64,000 nucleotides of DNA from an uncultured Clostridia bacterium (GCA_934476455.1 CAKSNY010000007.1:1-64000), one strand, 5' to 3'; positions 17,465 through 28,097 are shown, counted from the first letter of the stretch. Notes: generated from the letters alone by a model not told the origin. Program-made: numbers and translations.

Positions 17465-17902
17465 TTATTTTTCAAGTGCCGTAATTTTATCTATTCTTTT
17501 TTGATGGCGACCTCCCTCAAAATCGGCTGCCATATAAGCGTCTACAATCTTTTTTGCCGTGTCGGGTGCTGTAAATCTTCCGCCGAGGGCTATTACGTTG
17601 GCATTGTTATGCTGCTTTACAAGCGCGGCAATTTCAGGCGAGGGGCAAAGCCCGCAGCGAATGCCCTTTATTTTGTTTGCGGCAATTGAAATACCCACGC
17701 CCGTTCCGCAAACCAAAATTCCAAAATCCGCATTGCCGCCCAAAACAGCTTCACAGCATTTTTTTGCATAGTCCGGATAGTCCACGCTGTCGGAGGTGTT
17801 TGTCCCTAAATCCGTTACGGTATGTCCTTTTTCGATAAGATAGCCGGCAAGTATATCCTTAAGCTCGTACCCGCCGTGGTCTGCTGCCATTGCAATTTTC
17901 AT
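17465..17902 (-). CDS. rpiB: Ribose-5-phosphate isomerase B
   Basis: Interconverts ribose 5-phosphate and ribulose 5-phosphate. Motifs: AADHGGYELK at the N-terminus, the catalytic cysteine in GILVCGTGVGISIAANK near residue 64, and VIALGGR near the end. Length is 145 residues from the ATG at 17902, which has AAAGGA 8 bases upstream. The ATG three codons earlier has no spacing. A general RpiB/LacAB function cannot be excluded, but the lone copy and position support RpiB. Confidence 0.93.
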   Translation of the reverse strand: MKIAMAADHGGYELKDILAGYLIEKGHTVTDLGTNTSDSVDYPDYAKKCCEAVLGGNADFGILVCGTGVGISIAANKIKGIRCGLCPSPEIAALVKQHNNANVIALGGRFTAPDTAKKIVDAYMAADFEGGRHQKRIDKITALEK

Positions 17903-17920
17903 AGATACCATCCTTTTATA

Positions 17921-18610
17921 TTATAATGAATTTTTTATTTTTTCTTCGCGTTCGCGCTCTGCCTGCGGCTTGCGAAGATAAAAAGCGTCCAGCTCGGCAG
18001 GGGAAACAGCCGTTTTAAAAGATGCGGCAAACGCTGCGGACGCGGCGCGCTGAAGCAGCATTTGCGGCGGTGCAAAAATACATTTATCGCCCAAAAGCTG
18101 CACAAGCTTATCTTTATAGGCGAAAACGCCGTCGCCTACAAACACGGTTTTTTCCGTTATTTCCGCGCACAAATCCTCAACCGAGATTGCCCGCGGCGCG
18201 CTTTTGCAGACAAGGCGCCCACCGTCATTTTTATAAAGTGCGTTATACACCTGGGCGCGGCGCGCGTCCATAACAGGCGCAATCTGAAAGGGCGAAAGCA
18301 TAACGTTATACGCCAACGCTTCAAGCGTGCATACGCCCACAGCGCCCTTGTCTGCGCCGTATGCCAGCCCTTTAACCGTACCGATGCCTATACGAAGCCC
18401 GGTAAAAGAACCCGGACCGTTTGCACAGGCGAAAACGTCTATATCCTTCGGAGAAAGCTTAAGCGCGCGCAAAAGCGTATCTATCATGGGCATAAGCGTC
18501 TGCGAATGGGTAAGCGATGTGGTTTGTGAAAATTCACCTTTTATTATACCGTCCTCAAGTACTGCGGCAGACGCCGTCAGTGCAGAAGAATCCACAGCAA
18601 GTATTCTCAT
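17921..18610 (-). CDS. tsaB: tRNA threonylcarbamoyladenosine biosynthesis protein TsaB
   Basis: Partner of TsaD in making t6A37 on ANN-reading tRNAs. The ASKHA fold opening MRILAVDSSALTASAAVLEDG is seen, followed by SLTHSQTLMPMIDTLL and the conserved GPGSFTGLRIGIGTVKGLAYG near residue 66. Length is 229 residues. The start overlaps the tsaE stop by four bases. tsaD is not in this window. Confidence 0.95.
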   Translation of the reverse strand: MRILAVDSSALTASAAVLEDGIIKGEFSQTTSLTHSQTLMPMIDTLLRALKLSPKDIDVFACANGPGSFTGLRIGIGTVKGLAYGADKGAVGVCTLEALAYNVMLSPFQIAPVMDARRAQVYNALYKNDGGRLVCKSAPRAISVEDLCAEITEKTVFVGDGVFAYKDKLVQLLGDKCIFAPPQMLLQRAASAAFAASFKTAVSPAELDAFYLRKPQAEREREEKIKNSL

Positions 18611-19023
18611 AGTCCTTCTACCTCAAACAACCTTTCGTTTTCATCGCCGCCGGTGCGGCTTATACGTATACATATCTTATCCTCGGGCAGATAACGCATA
18701 AAAGCATCAGCCCATTCCAAAATATTTATATCGCTTTCTATCTGCTCGTCAAAGCCGATATCCAAAAGCTCGTCATAATCGTTTATCCTGTATAGGTCAT
18801 AATGGTTTATCGTCTGCGTTCCGTTATACCGGTGCATTATTGTGAACGTGGGCGAGGAAACGCCGCTTTCCACCCCGAAAAACCTTGCAAAGCCGCGCGT
18901 AAATGCGGTTTTACCCGCGCCGAGGTCGCCGATAAGGCATATGATTGCGGGCGGCGCTACCTTTTTTGCAATGCTTTGTGCAAACAGCTCCGTCTCCTGC
19001 GGGGAATGAGATAAAAATTTCAA
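18607..19023 (-). CDS. tsaE: tRNA threonylcarbamoyladenosine biosynthesis ATPase TsaE
   Basis: P-loop ATPase that drives the TsaB-TsaD complex. Walker A is LIGDLGAGKTAFTRGFA near residue 30. VSSPTFTIMHRY and the NHYDLYRI and ILEWAD motifs follow. Length is 138 residues. First gene of the five-gene minus-strand run tsaE-tsaB-rpiB-nrdR-ligase with gaps of 24 bases or fewer. Confidence 0.96.
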   Translation of the reverse strand: MKFLSHSPQETELFAQSIAKKVAPPAIICLIGDLGAGKTAFTRGFARFFGVESGVSSPTFTIMHRYNGTQTINHYDLYRINDYDELLDIGFDEQIESDINILEWADAFMRYLPEDKICIRISRTGGDENERLFEVEGL

Positions 19024-19171
19024 AACAAATCACCCCTGTACTATGTAATATATTACCACAATATATTGTGTTTTGCAACTGATTTTAGCAAAGAATGGCA
19101 GTATTTTTTCATACGCGGCGGTACTTGTACATATAATTTAGCAGAGAGATAAAAAAACAGGAGGAAGTACT

Positions 19172-20485
19172 ATGCAGGCAGAATTGCCGCCGCGGCGCGG
19201 CGGATTTATAATTACCGGCGCAGCGCTGCCGCCGCGCCCCGTGCAGAAAAAAGAAAACGATAAAATACGGGTAATCGGGCAGATGGTGTCGGACACTGCC
19301 GTTATTGCCGCAGAAAAAACGGAATATGCCGCGCGGGCGTTTTTCACTTTTTCAAAGGGCAGGCTTTTAAGTTCATTAAAAAAAGCCGCGCGCACGGCTT
19401 TTTGCATGCTGTGCGCATGTGCGTTTTTCAGGATATTTACGGTGGGAACGGCAGTATACAGCGGCGAAAACAGAATTGCGGTAGCACAAAGCGAAAAAGA
19501 ATATTCCAAAGCCCAAAAAAGCTTTTTTGATATTTCGGGCGAAAACACAAGCTTTTACACCACGGCGTACATATATCCGCGCACAAAGCTTGAGAGCAAA
19601 AACACGCTTTCGGACAAAATGCTTTTAAGCTCGCCCGAGTACGCAAAGGGATATGCGCTTTATGCAAACGGAAAAAGACTGTATATTGCAAAAGAGATGA
19701 AAAGCGCAAAAAACGCACTTGCCGAATATATAAAAAACTGCACCTCGGAGGGGAAGCTGAAGTCCGTTTCAAAGGTTAAGATAAAGCCGTGCGTGGGAAA
19801 AAAGGCAGAGATGCTCAGTGAAAAGGAGTGTTACGAAAAACTCAGCAAAAGCAACGCAGTGGAGGTAATAAGCACATATATTTCCGACAGCAGCGAAAAT
19901 ATACCGTATGAAACGGAGATTATGCGCGACGACACGCTTTTTATAGGTGAAACCGTTACGGAAAATGCAGGAAGCGAGGGAGTGCGGGAAACAAAAAAGC
20001 TTCAGACATTCAAAAACGGACTTTTGCAGTCGGAGGAGGTTTTTTCGCAAAATGTAACCGCACAGCCCGTAAAATGTGTTTTAAGAAAAGGAACAAAGGA
20101 AAAAAACATTGAAGAAACGGGCGTTAAATACCCGCTTACGGGCAAGCTTTCGTCACCTTTCGGGCCGAGATGGGGCAGAAATCACGACGGGATAGACATA
20201 GCCGTGCCGGAGGGAACAAAGGTAAAAGCGGCGGAATGCGGCATTGTTTCGTACGTGTCGGAGAATGCGGGCGGCTACGGAAAATTTATACGCATAGACC
20301 ACGGCTACAATATGCAGACGGCGTACGCCCATTTAAGCAAAATAAATGTAAAAAAAGGCGATGAGGTGGCATGCGGGCAGGTAATCGCTCTAAGCGGAAA
20401 CACGGGAAACTCTACAGGACCGCACCTGCATTTTGAGGTAGTAAAAAACGGCACAAGGACAGACCCTATGCCGTATCTCAAATAA
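19172..20485 (+). CDS. M23 metallopeptidase with G5 domain, membrane anchored
   Basis: Likely cell-wall hydrolase acting outside the membrane. A basic N-terminal tail is followed by one membrane segment (about residues 73-95). Next come an unassigned region, a G5-like domain (about 245-310, IPYETEIMRDDTLFIGE to GTKEKNIEETGV) and a C-terminal LytM/M23 domain (about 318-437). The zinc ligands are visible in NHDGIDIAVPEG and GPHLHFEV, and a second histidine lies in AYAHLSK. Length is 437 residues. GGAGG lies 7 bases before the ATG. The architecture resembles sporulation or division-linked M23 proteins of Clostridia. Its stop codon directly abuts the stop of the converging next gene. Confidence 0.9.
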   Translation: MQAELPPRRGGFIITGAALPPRPVQKKENDKIRVIGQMVSDTAVIAAEKTEYAARAFFTFSKGRLLSSLKKAARTAFCMLCACAFFRIFTVGTAVYSGENRIAVAQSEKEYSKAQKSFFDISGENTSFYTTAYIYPRTKLESKNTLSDKMLLSSPEYAKGYALYANGKRLYIAKEMKSAKNALAEYIKNCTSEGKLKSVSKVKIKPCVGKKAEMLSEKECYEKLSKSNAVEVISTYISDSSENIPYETEIMRDDTLFIGETVTENAGSEGVRETKKLQTFKNGLLQSEEVFSQNVTAQPVKCVLRKGTKEKNIEETGVKYPLTGKLSSPFGPRWGRNHDGIDIAVPEGTKVKAAECGIVSYVSENAGGYGKFIRIDHGYNMQTAYAHLSKINVKKGDEVACGQVIALSGNTGNSTGPHLHFEVVKNGTRTDPMPYLK

Positions 20486-21061
20486 TTACGATATTTCGGG
20501 AAGAAAAATTTTTTGGTTTTCATCATCAACGCACACAATTCTGTAGCCGTCTAAAAGTATGTTTGTATTTCCCAGAAACCAGAGCGGGTTTTCATCACCG
20601 TTTTTACAGGGCAGCGCAATCGCACTGCCCTTTTTTCCGGTGCCTATAAAATAGTGACCGTATTTTTTGAAGCAGGCATAAACCGAGCGGTTGCTTAAGA
20701 TATACTTTACGGCGTCGCTTTCATCGGCAAAGGATTTGCCGCACACTTTTTTCCATTTGTAGCCGCCGATGTGAAACGGTGTGTCGCTTTGAATATCGGA
20801 CGCATTTTCCCCGTAAAAGCCTATAAGCATTTGCCTGCCGCTTTGTGTTACAAGCACGCCCTCGTGTGCGGCGGTGTTTGCTTTTTTACAAAGGCTGCCG
20901 TCAACGATGTTGCCTATACATTCCGCCTCGCCCCCTATAAGCCACGCCTTAAGCACCCCGTTTATGCCGGTTGTATGTATCTTAACCTCAGTATCGGTAA
21001 TTTCGGCGCTGCCGCTGCCGATATCCGCAAGCGGGCGCAGCTGCAATACTTTTCGTTCCAT
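20486..21061 (-). CDS. Hypothetical protein, 191 residues
   Basis: I do not recognise the family. The frame begins best at ATG 21061 (MERKVLQLRPLADIGSGS), which has AGAGGTGG about 5 bases upstream. A GTG three codons earlier is the alternative. It has no membrane segment or signal peptide, and it is rich in glycine and beta-type patches (LKAWLIGGEAECIGNIVDGSL, GYKWKKVCGKSF, SAIALPCKNGDENPLWFLG). Four cysteines are scattered. It ends base to base with the converging M23 gene and no terminator is seen between them. It lies upstream of, and divergent from, groESL. Confidence 0.7.
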   Translation of the reverse strand: MERKVLQLRPLADIGSGSAEITDTEVKIHTTGINGVLKAWLIGGEAECIGNIVDGSLCKKANTAAHEGVLVTQSGRQMLIGFYGENASDIQSDTPFHIGGYKWKKVCGKSFADESDAVKYILSNRSVYACFKKYGHYFIGTGKKGSAIALPCKNGDENPLWFLGNTNILLDGYRIVCVDDENQKIFLPEIS

Positions 21062-21157
21062 AAAAACCACCTCTGCTATATAAATATGAAGAAAAGATAC
21101 AAATATTATCTATTTGTAAATAAATTAAAAACAGATAAAAAAATTTAACCTAAACTA

Positions 21158-21185
21158 TTGAAAAAAAACATAAATATGGTATTAT
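21158..21185 (+). promoter_or_regulatory. Promoter of groES-groEL
   Basis: TTGAAA (21158-21163), a 16-base spacer and TATTAT (21180-21185) with an extended TGG. No CIRCE element (TTAGCACTC-N9-GAGTGCTAA) is present, so HrcA control is not supported here. Confidence 0.65.
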
Positions 21186-21189
21186 ATAT

Positions 21190-21213
21190 ATTTGAAGGGT
21201 CAAAAATTCAAAT
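21190..21213 (+). promoter_or_regulatory. Inverted repeat after the groES promoter
   Basis: ATTTGAA (21190-21196) and TTCAAAT (21207-21213) with a 10-base spacer, at or just after the predicted transcription start. It could be an operator or a small hairpin. The binding factor is unknown. Confidence 0.35.
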
Positions 21214-21229
21214 GTTTATTATTTTTTAG

Positions 21230-21526
<297 letters not shown>

Positions 21527-21539
21527 TTTTAAGGAGTGA

Positions 21540-23180
<1,641 letters not shown>

Positions 23181-23190
23181 TAAAGAATAG

Positions 23191-23405
23191 GTTGTCGAAA
23201 AACTGAAAATTCGAGAATTTGGGGAGTTGTCAGAGGGGAAATCCCCTCTGACGTAAAAAACGCGGTTTTCGCGGGCGTGTACCGCAAAAACCGCTCCCTG
23301 CAAGGGCTGGCGCGGTGAGCGCCGCGCGAGCGAAAGCCCTTGTTCTCAAACGAAAGCTCCGAAAGCGAGCTTTCGGCTTGAAGCGTGTCGATTTTACCGA
23401 CACGC
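23191..23405 (+). repeat. Hairpin-rich dispersed repeat, copy A
   Basis: About 215 bp, roughly 95 percent identical by eye to 57404-57621. It holds successive inverted repeats: CAGAGGGG/CCCCTCTG, GCGCGGT/ACCGC-type arms, CGAAAGCTC/GAGCTTTCG and GCGTGTCG/CGACACGC. The last stem lies where a groEL terminator is expected. It separates groEL from the converging ferredoxin gene. The weak open frames within have no ribosome binding site. Confidence 0.85.
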
Positions 23406-23412
23406 TTTTGTG

Positions 23413-24108
23413 TTATTCTGTAACATCTCCGTCGGTTGAAATTGTAACAACCCTCCACGGTATAAATTTTCCGCTTGCCAAAAGTGCGTTTTTTGCGGCA
23501 TTTTCAATGCCACCGCAGCAGGGAACCTCCATTCTGACCACCGTTACGCTTTTTATGTTATTACCTTTAATTATAGCCGTTAATTTTTCGGTATAATCTC
23601 CCTCGTCAAGCTTCGGACAGCCGATAAGCGTGATACGGTTTCTGATAAATTCGTCGTGAAAATTTCCGTAGGCATAGGCAGTGCAGTCCGCCGCTATCAA
23701 AAGATTTGCCCCGTCAAAATACGGTGCATTTACAGGCACAAGCTTAATCTGCACGGGCCACTGTGAAAGCCTGCTTGAAACGGGCGCGGTAAAATGTGCG
23801 GCTTTTGCGCTTTTTCTCTGTATCGTGCGCGATTGCTTGCCGGGGCATCCGCACGCAAGCGGCTTTTCCTTCTTTCCCTTTGCTGCCTGCACGGCGGCTT
23901 CATTGTAGGCGGGCGCTTCTCTTTCCTCAAAAGAAATGGCGTTTGCCGGACACACGGGCAGGCAGTTGCCCAAACCGTCGCAATAATCCTCACGCGTAAG
24001 GCGTGCCTTGCCGTCTTTAAGCTCTATAGCGCCTTCATGACAGGCATCAATGCAAATTCCGCAGCCGTTGCATTTTTCTTCATCGATTTTAATAATCTTT
24101 CTAATCAT
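23413..24108 (-). CDS. 4Fe-4S ferredoxin-type iron-sulfur protein
   Basis: Protein of 231 residues with an N-terminal ferredoxin domain. The first cluster is CNGCGICIDACHEGAI. The second site is less regular (DYCDGLGNCLPVCPANAI). The C-terminal half (LVPVNAPYFDGANLLIAADCTAYAYG..., MEVPCCGGIENAAKNAL) is found in a family of clostridial iron-sulfur proteins of unknown role, often placed beside a Crp/Fnr regulator. That is exactly the context here: the Crp/Fnr gene is divergent and 90 bases away. A role in redox or nitrosative stress is an inference. Confidence 0.85.
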   Translation of the reverse strand: MIRKIIKIDEEKCNGCGICIDACHEGAIELKDGKARLTREDYCDGLGNCLPVCPANAISFEEREAPAYNEAAVQAAKGKKEKPLACGCPGKQSRTIQRKSAKAAHFTAPVSSRLSQWPVQIKLVPVNAPYFDGANLLIAADCTAYAYGNFHDEFIRNRITLIGCPKLDEGDYTEKLTAIIKGNNIKSVTVVRMEVPCCGGIENAAKNALLASGKFIPWRVVTISTDGDVTE

Positions 24109-24126
24109 AAGATTGCTCCTTTTTTA

Positions 24127-24155
24127 TTGACTTTATGGCTTGATTATACTATAAT
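24127..24155 (+). promoter_or_regulatory. Promoter of the Crp/Fnr gene
   Basis: TTGACT (24127-24132), a 17-base spacer and TATAAT (24150-24155). The predicted start is near 24162, upstream of a GTTGT/ACAAC palindrome. Confidence 0.7.
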
Positions 24156-24184
24156 GAACAAAATAAGTCTGTTGTTTTTACAAC
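24143..24184 (-). promoter_or_regulatory. Ferredoxin promoter with Crp/Fnr-type operator
   Basis: On the minus strand, TATAAT lies at 24148-24143 with no good -35 box. The palindrome GTTGT-N4-ACAAC (24171-24184) has its centre 41.5 bases before the predicted start (24136). That is the classic position of a class II Crp/Fnr activator site. The same palindrome lies after the start of the divergent regulator gene, where binding would repress it. Confidence 0.55.
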
Positions 24185-24198
24185 GAAAGGTGTAAAAA

Positions 24199-24879
24199 AT
24201 GAAAAAATATATATCTGTACTTCAAAAGACGAAAATATTTTTCGGATTGAGTGAGGAGGAAACGGCAAAAGCCCTTGAATGTTTCGGCACAAAAATACAA
24301 ACGTATTCCAAGGACGAATATGTGCTCAGGCAGGGAGAGTGTACACAGGATATTTCAATACTTCTGTACGGCAGGCTTTACATTCAAAAGGAAGATTATT
24401 GGGGAAACCGAAGCATTCTGGGACAAATTGCGCCGGGTGAGATGTTCGGGGAGGCATATGCCGCCTCAAAAAACGGCAGTATTTTAAATGATGTTGTTGC
24501 GGTGGAAAACAGCACCGTTATACGCTTTAATCTTAAACGTATTTTAACGCAATGCGAAAAGCAGTGCAATTTTCATTCTGCGGTTATACAAAATTTATTT
24601 TTTTCAATCTCGGAAAAAAACATAGCTCTTGTGCAGAAGATAGGGCATATGTCAATGCGTTCCACGCGCGAAAAGCTTATTTCATATTTGTCGGAGGAGG
24701 CAAAAAAACAAAACGCCCCGCAATTTACAATCCCGTTTAACCGCCAGCAGCTTTCGGATTTTCTGTCCGTGGACAGAAGTGCAATGTCAAACGAATTGTC
24801 CAAAATGCGCGCCGACGGGCTTATAGAGTTTAGAAAAAACAGTTTCAAACTGTTATTAAAACAGGGAAAAGAAATATAA
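24199..24879 (+). CDS. Crp/Fnr family transcriptional regulator
   Basis: An N-terminal cyclic-nucleotide-binding-like domain (residues 1-140; YVLRQGECTQDISILLYGRLYIQ, PGEMFGEAYA) is joined to a C-terminal winged helix-turn-helix (FTIPFNRQQLSDFLSVDRSAMSNELSKMRADG, in pieces; about 170-215). Length is 226 residues. The N-terminal FNR cysteine cluster is not present, so the sensed signal is not an FNR-type iron-sulfur cluster. It likely controls the divergent ferredoxin gene and itself. Confidence 0.93.
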   Translation: MKKYISVLQKTKIFFGLSEEETAKALECFGTKIQTYSKDEYVLRQGECTQDISILLYGRLYIQKEDYWGNRSILGQIAPGEMFGEAYAASKNGSILNDVVAVENSTVIRFNLKRILTQCEKQCNFHSAVIQNLFFSISEKNIALVQKIGHMSMRSTREKLISYLSEEAKKQNAPQFTIPFNRQQLSDFLSVDRSAMSNELSKMRADGLIEFRKNSFKLLLKQGKEI

Positions 24880-24897
24880 AACGCCATATTTTATACG

Positions 24898-24937
24898 AAA
24901 AAAGCACAGGTTTGCATAGCAAATCAGTGCTTTTTTT
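24898..24937 (+). terminator. Terminator after the Crp/Fnr gene
   Basis: AAAAAAGCAC (24898-24907) faces GTGCTTTTTTT (24927-24937), with an inner TTTGC/GCAAA stem. Confidence 0.9.
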
Positions 24938-24987
24938 GTGCAATCCTACAAAATTTATAAAATATGAAAAAAAATATAAAATAATAC

Positions 24988-25016
24988 TTGAAAAAGTTAC
25001 CTGTGTGGTATAGAAT
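24988..25016 (+). promoter_or_regulatory. Promoter of the S10 ribosomal protein operon
   Basis: TTGAAA (24988-24993), a 17-base spacer and TAGAAT (25011-25016). It lies about 255 bases before rpsJ, leaving a long leader. Confidence 0.6.
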
Positions 25017-25021
25017 ATGAG

Positions 25022-25262
25022 GGCTGTGACATGACAGACGATGAAGCGGGAGGTTGCTGCCTGTAAGGCAGGTTTTTCCGTGGAGAATGTCCGGCTCACG
25101 AAGCCGGGCGGCAGTCACTGTACAACATGATAAAGCTTTGCGCGTACAGCGCCCACATTCATGTAGTACCCGGAGGATTGCTCCGGGGTTTAATATGGCA
25201 AAGGGCGAAACACCCGGCGTCATGTACAGTCGTCGCATGAGTCAGCAATACTATTTTTAGGA
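25022..25262 (+). ncRNA. Structured leader of the S10 operon
   Basis: The 240-base leader has no open frame of note but several stems: CTGCC/GGCAG (25058-25072), CCGGCT/AGCCGG (25090-25106), GCGC/GCGC (25141-25153) and ACCCGGAG/CTCCGGGG (25167-25187). The arrangement looks like a ribosomal protein autoregulatory leader. In other bacteria L4 (rplD) binds such a leader. It is immediately followed by the rpsJ ribosome binding site AGGAGG. A covariance search is needed to assign it. Confidence 0.55.
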
Positions 25263-25271
25263 GGCAATGCA

Positions 25272-25601
25272 ATGGCAGCAAAGCAAAAAATCAGAATCAG
25301 GGTAAAGGCATATGACCACGTTCTTCTTGATCAGTCCGCAGAAAAAATTGTGGATACTGCCAAGAGAACAGGCAGCACAGTTTCAGGTCCTATACCGCTT
25401 CCCACAGAAAAAGAGATTGTTACAATCCTCCGTGCGGTTCATAAGTACAAGGACAGCCGCGAGCAGTTTGAGCAGAGAACGCACAAGAGATTGATAGACA
25501 TTCTCAATCCTACTCCGAAGACCATGGAAGCTCTCGGAAAGCTTGATGTTCCCGCAGGCGTAAGCATCGACATTAAGCTTATCGACAAGAGCGGCAGGTA
25601 A
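25272..25601 (+). CDS. rpsJ: 30S ribosomal protein S10
   Basis: First gene of the S10-spc-alpha cluster. [18 protein letters not shown] and [16 protein letters not shown] are typical, and the HKRLIDI and [12 protein letters not shown] segments follow. Length is 109 residues, slightly longer than usual at both ends. AGGAGG lies ahead. The str operon genes (rpsG, fusA, tuf), often found upstream, are not here. Confidence 0.98.
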   Translation: MAAKQKIRIRVKAYDHVLLDQSAEKIVDTAKRTGSTVSGPIPLPTEKEIVTILRAVHKYKDSREQFEQRTHKRLIDILNPTPKTMEALGKLDVPAGVSIDIKLIDKSGR

Positions 25602-25683
25602 AGTTGATTTTTATCAACCACTGACCGAGCAGGTAAATGTTGGCAATGCCAACCAATAACCATCATTTAAGGAGGAAACAAAC

Positions 25684-26313
25684 ATGCAGAAGGCAATCAT
25701 CGGTAAGAAAATCGGTATGACACAGATTTTTAACGCCGAAGGTAAGGTAGTTCCGGTTACTGTAATTGAAGCCGGCCCTTGCTTTGTGGTTCAGAGAAAG
25801 ACCGCTGAAACAGACGGATATGAGGCTGTTCAGCTGGGCTTTGGTGAAGTGAAAGAGAAGCACGTAACAAAGGCGCTTCGCGGTCACTTTGCAAAAAGCG
25901 GCGTATCGCTTAAAAAGGTTCTCAAGGAATTCAGACTTGACGAAATCACCGCAAATGTTGGTGACGAGCTTAAGGCTGACGTATTTTCCGAGGGAGAGAG
26001 AGTTGATGTAACAGGCATCAGCAAGGGTAAAGGATATGCCGGCGTTATAAAGCGTTTCGGAACACACAGGCTTAAGGAAACACACGGTACGGGCCCCGTA
26101 CACCGTCATCCCGGTTCTATGGGTGCGTGCTCGTCCCCGTCGCGCGTTTTCAAGGGCAAAAAGCTTCCCGGTCACATGGGAAATGTAAAGGTTACAGTGC
26201 AGAACCTTGACGTTGTAAAGGTTGACACGGATCGCAATCTTATCCTTGTAAAAGGTGCGGTTCCCGGTCCCAAGGGCGGCATAGTAACTATCAAAAATAC
26301 AGTAAAGGCGTAA
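25684..26313 (+). CDS. rplC: 50S ribosomal protein L3
   Basis: Early-assembly 23S rRNA binder. It starts [14 protein letters not shown] and carries [32 protein letters not shown] in the long internal loop. Length is 209 residues. An 82-base gap after rpsJ holds two small stems (GTTGAT/ATCAAC and GTTGG/CCAAC) and a GGAGG. Confidence 0.98.
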   Translation: MQKAIIGKKIGMTQIFNAEGKVVPVTVIEAGPCFVVQRKTAETDGYEAVQLGFGEVKEKHVTKALRGHFAKSGVSLKKVLKEFRLDEITANVGDELKADVFSEGERVDVTGISKGKGYAGVIKRFGTHRLKETHGTGPVHRHPGSMGACSSPSRVFKGKKLPGHMGNVKVTVQNLDVVKVDTDRNLILVKGAVPGPKGGIVTIKNTVKA

Positions 26314-26338
26314 GCCATACGGAAAGGAGATGCTATAA

Positions 26339-26959
26339 ATGCCTACAGCGGTATTATACAATATGCAGGGTGAAAAAATCGGCGATGTTGAATTGAGCGC
26401 AGCGCTTTTCGGCGCAGAGGTAAACAAAAGCGTTCTTCACGACAGCGTTGTAAATTACCTTGCTAATCAAAGACAGGGTACGCAAAGTACCAAAACCCGC
26501 ACGGAGGTTGCCGGCGGCGGCAAAAAGCCTTTCAGACAGAAGGGTACCGGTCGTGCAAGACAGGGCAGCACGCGTGCTCCCCAGTGGATTAAGGGTGGCG
26601 TAGCATTGGGTCCGAAGCCCAGAGATTACTCCTACTCTCTTAACAAAAAGGTTAAAAAGCTTGCTATGGTAAGCGCGCTCAGCGCAAAGGCTGAGGACGG
26701 CAGCGTTATGGTAATCGATAAGCTTGCCATGGACGAGATTAAGACGAAAAAGGTAAATGATATGCTTAAGGCTATGGGTGCCGAGAAGGCGCTTATCGTT
26801 ACAAACGAAATGGAAAAGAACGTTTACCTTTCTGCAAGAAACATTGCAGGTGTAAAGGCATCCTATGTGGGAATGCTTAATGTGTATGACATCTTGAAGC
26901 ACGGTTCTTTCGTGGTTTCTCAGGATGCCATCGCAAAACTTGAGGAGGTGTATGCATAA
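26339..26959 (+). CDS. rplD: 50S ribosomal protein L4
   Basis: Lines the exit tunnel and, in several bacteria, represses its own operon through the leader RNA. It carries the loop [25 protein letters not shown]. Length is 206 residues. It overlaps rplW by one base (TAATG). Confidence 0.98.
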   Translation: MPTAVLYNMQGEKIGDVELSAALFGAEVNKSVLHDSVVNYLANQRQGTQSTKTRTEVAGGGKKPFRQKGTGRARQGSTRAPQWIKGGVALGPKPRDYSYSLNKKVKKLAMVSALSAKAEDGSVMVIDKLAMDEIKTKKVNDMLKAMGAEKALIVTNEMEKNVYLSARNIAGVKASYVGMLNVYDILKHGSFVVSQDAIAKLEEVYA

Positions 26960-27249
26960 TGATGTCCTATGAAATCATTAAGAAGCCTGTTATAACAGAA
27001 AATTCAATGGATCAGATGGCTGACAGAAAGTATACCTTCGAGGTTGCAAAAGACGCCAACAAAATTGAAATAAAAAAGGCTGTTGAAGAAATTTTCGGCG
27101 TAAAAGTTGAAAAGGTAACAACAATGCGCGTTCTCGGTAAAATAAAGAGAATGGGTGCAAACAGCGGTAAGCGCCCCGACTGGAAAAAAGCAGTTGTTAA
27201 GCTTACCGAAGGCAGTAAGACAATCGAGTTCTTCGATGGATTGATGTAA
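26959..27249 (+). CDS. rplW: 50S ribosomal protein L23
   Basis: Sits at the exit of the peptide tunnel, where it docks SRP and trigger factor. It reads [25 protein letters not shown] and [18 protein letters not shown]. Length is 96 residues. The first of two neighbouring ATGs overlaps the rplD stop; GGAGG lies within the end of rplD. Confidence 0.98.
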   Translation: MMSYEIIKKPVITENSMDQMADRKYTFEVAKDANKIEIKKAVEEIFGVKVEKVTTMRVLGKIKRMGANSGKRPDWKKAVVKLTEGSKTIEFFDGLM

Positions 27250-27263
27250 AGGAGTGAAAACAA

Positions 27264-28097
27264 ATGGCTATAAAGAAGTATAAACCTACTTCCCCTGCTC
27301 GCAGACAGATGACTGTTTCCACTTTTGAGGAAATCACAAAGAAGACTCCCGAGCGTTCGCTTCTGGAACCTCTTAAGTCAAATGCCGGCAGAAACTCTTA
27401 CGGAAGAATTACCGTTCGTCACAGAGGCGGCGGCGTAAAAAGAAAGTACAGAGTTATTGATTTTAAGCGTGATAAGCGCGATATGTCAGCAAATGTAATT
27501 GCTATCGAGTACGATCCGAACAGAAGCGCGAACATCGCACTGTTACAGTACGAGGACGGCGAAAAGAGATATATTATCGCTCCTGTTGACCTTAAGGTCG
27601 GCGACAGCGTAATATGCAGCTCAAATGCAGATATTCGCCCCGGTAATGCGCTTCCGATATCTTCCATCCCTGTAGGTACGGTTATTCATAATATAGAGCT
27701 TATGCCCGGTAAGGGTGCCCAGCTTGTAAGAGCTGCCGGTAACTCTGCGCAGCTTATGGCAAAGGAAGGAAAGTACGCACAGGTACGTCTTCCCTCGGGC
27801 GAGGTTAGAATGATAAGAATGGATTGTATCGCAACAATCGGTCAGGTTGGTAACATAGACCATGAGAATATTTCAATCGGTAAAGCCGGTCGTAAGCGTC
27901 ACATGGGCTGGAGACCTACCGTCCGCGGTGTTGTTATGAACCCGAACGACCATCCCCACGGCGGTGGTGAAGGTAAATCACCCGTTGGTATGCCTTCTCC
28001 CGTTACTCCCTGGGGTAAGCCTGCTCTCGGTTATAAGACGCGTAAGCACAAGAAAGCTTCAAACAAGTTTATTGTAAAGCGTCGTAACCAGAAGTAA
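27264..28097 (+). CDS. rplB: 50S ribosomal protein L2
   Basis: Needed for subunit joining and peptidyl transfer. It reads [22 protein letters not shown], later [22 protein letters not shown], and the C-terminal [14 protein letters not shown] with its conserved histidine. Length is 277 residues. Confidence 0.98.
   Translation: MAIKKYKPTSPARRQMTVSTFEEITKKTPERSLLEPLKSNAGRNSYGRITVRHRGGGVKRKYRVIDFKRDKRDMSANVIAIEYDPNRSANIALLQYEDGEKRYIIAPVDLKVGDSVICSSNADIRPGNALPISSIPVGTVIHNIELMPGKGAQLVRAAGNSAQLMAKEGKYAQVRLPSGEVRMIRMDCIATIGQVGNIDHENISIGKAGRKRHMGWRPTVRGVVMNPNDHPHGGGEGKSPVGMPSPVTPWGKPALGYKTRKHKKASNKFIVKRRNQK

Noticed and set aside
23306..23590. Short coding frames through repeat copies A and B
   Set aside because: The two copies do not keep the frame (one has an extra base), and there is no ribosome binding site, so the repeat is judged non-coding.
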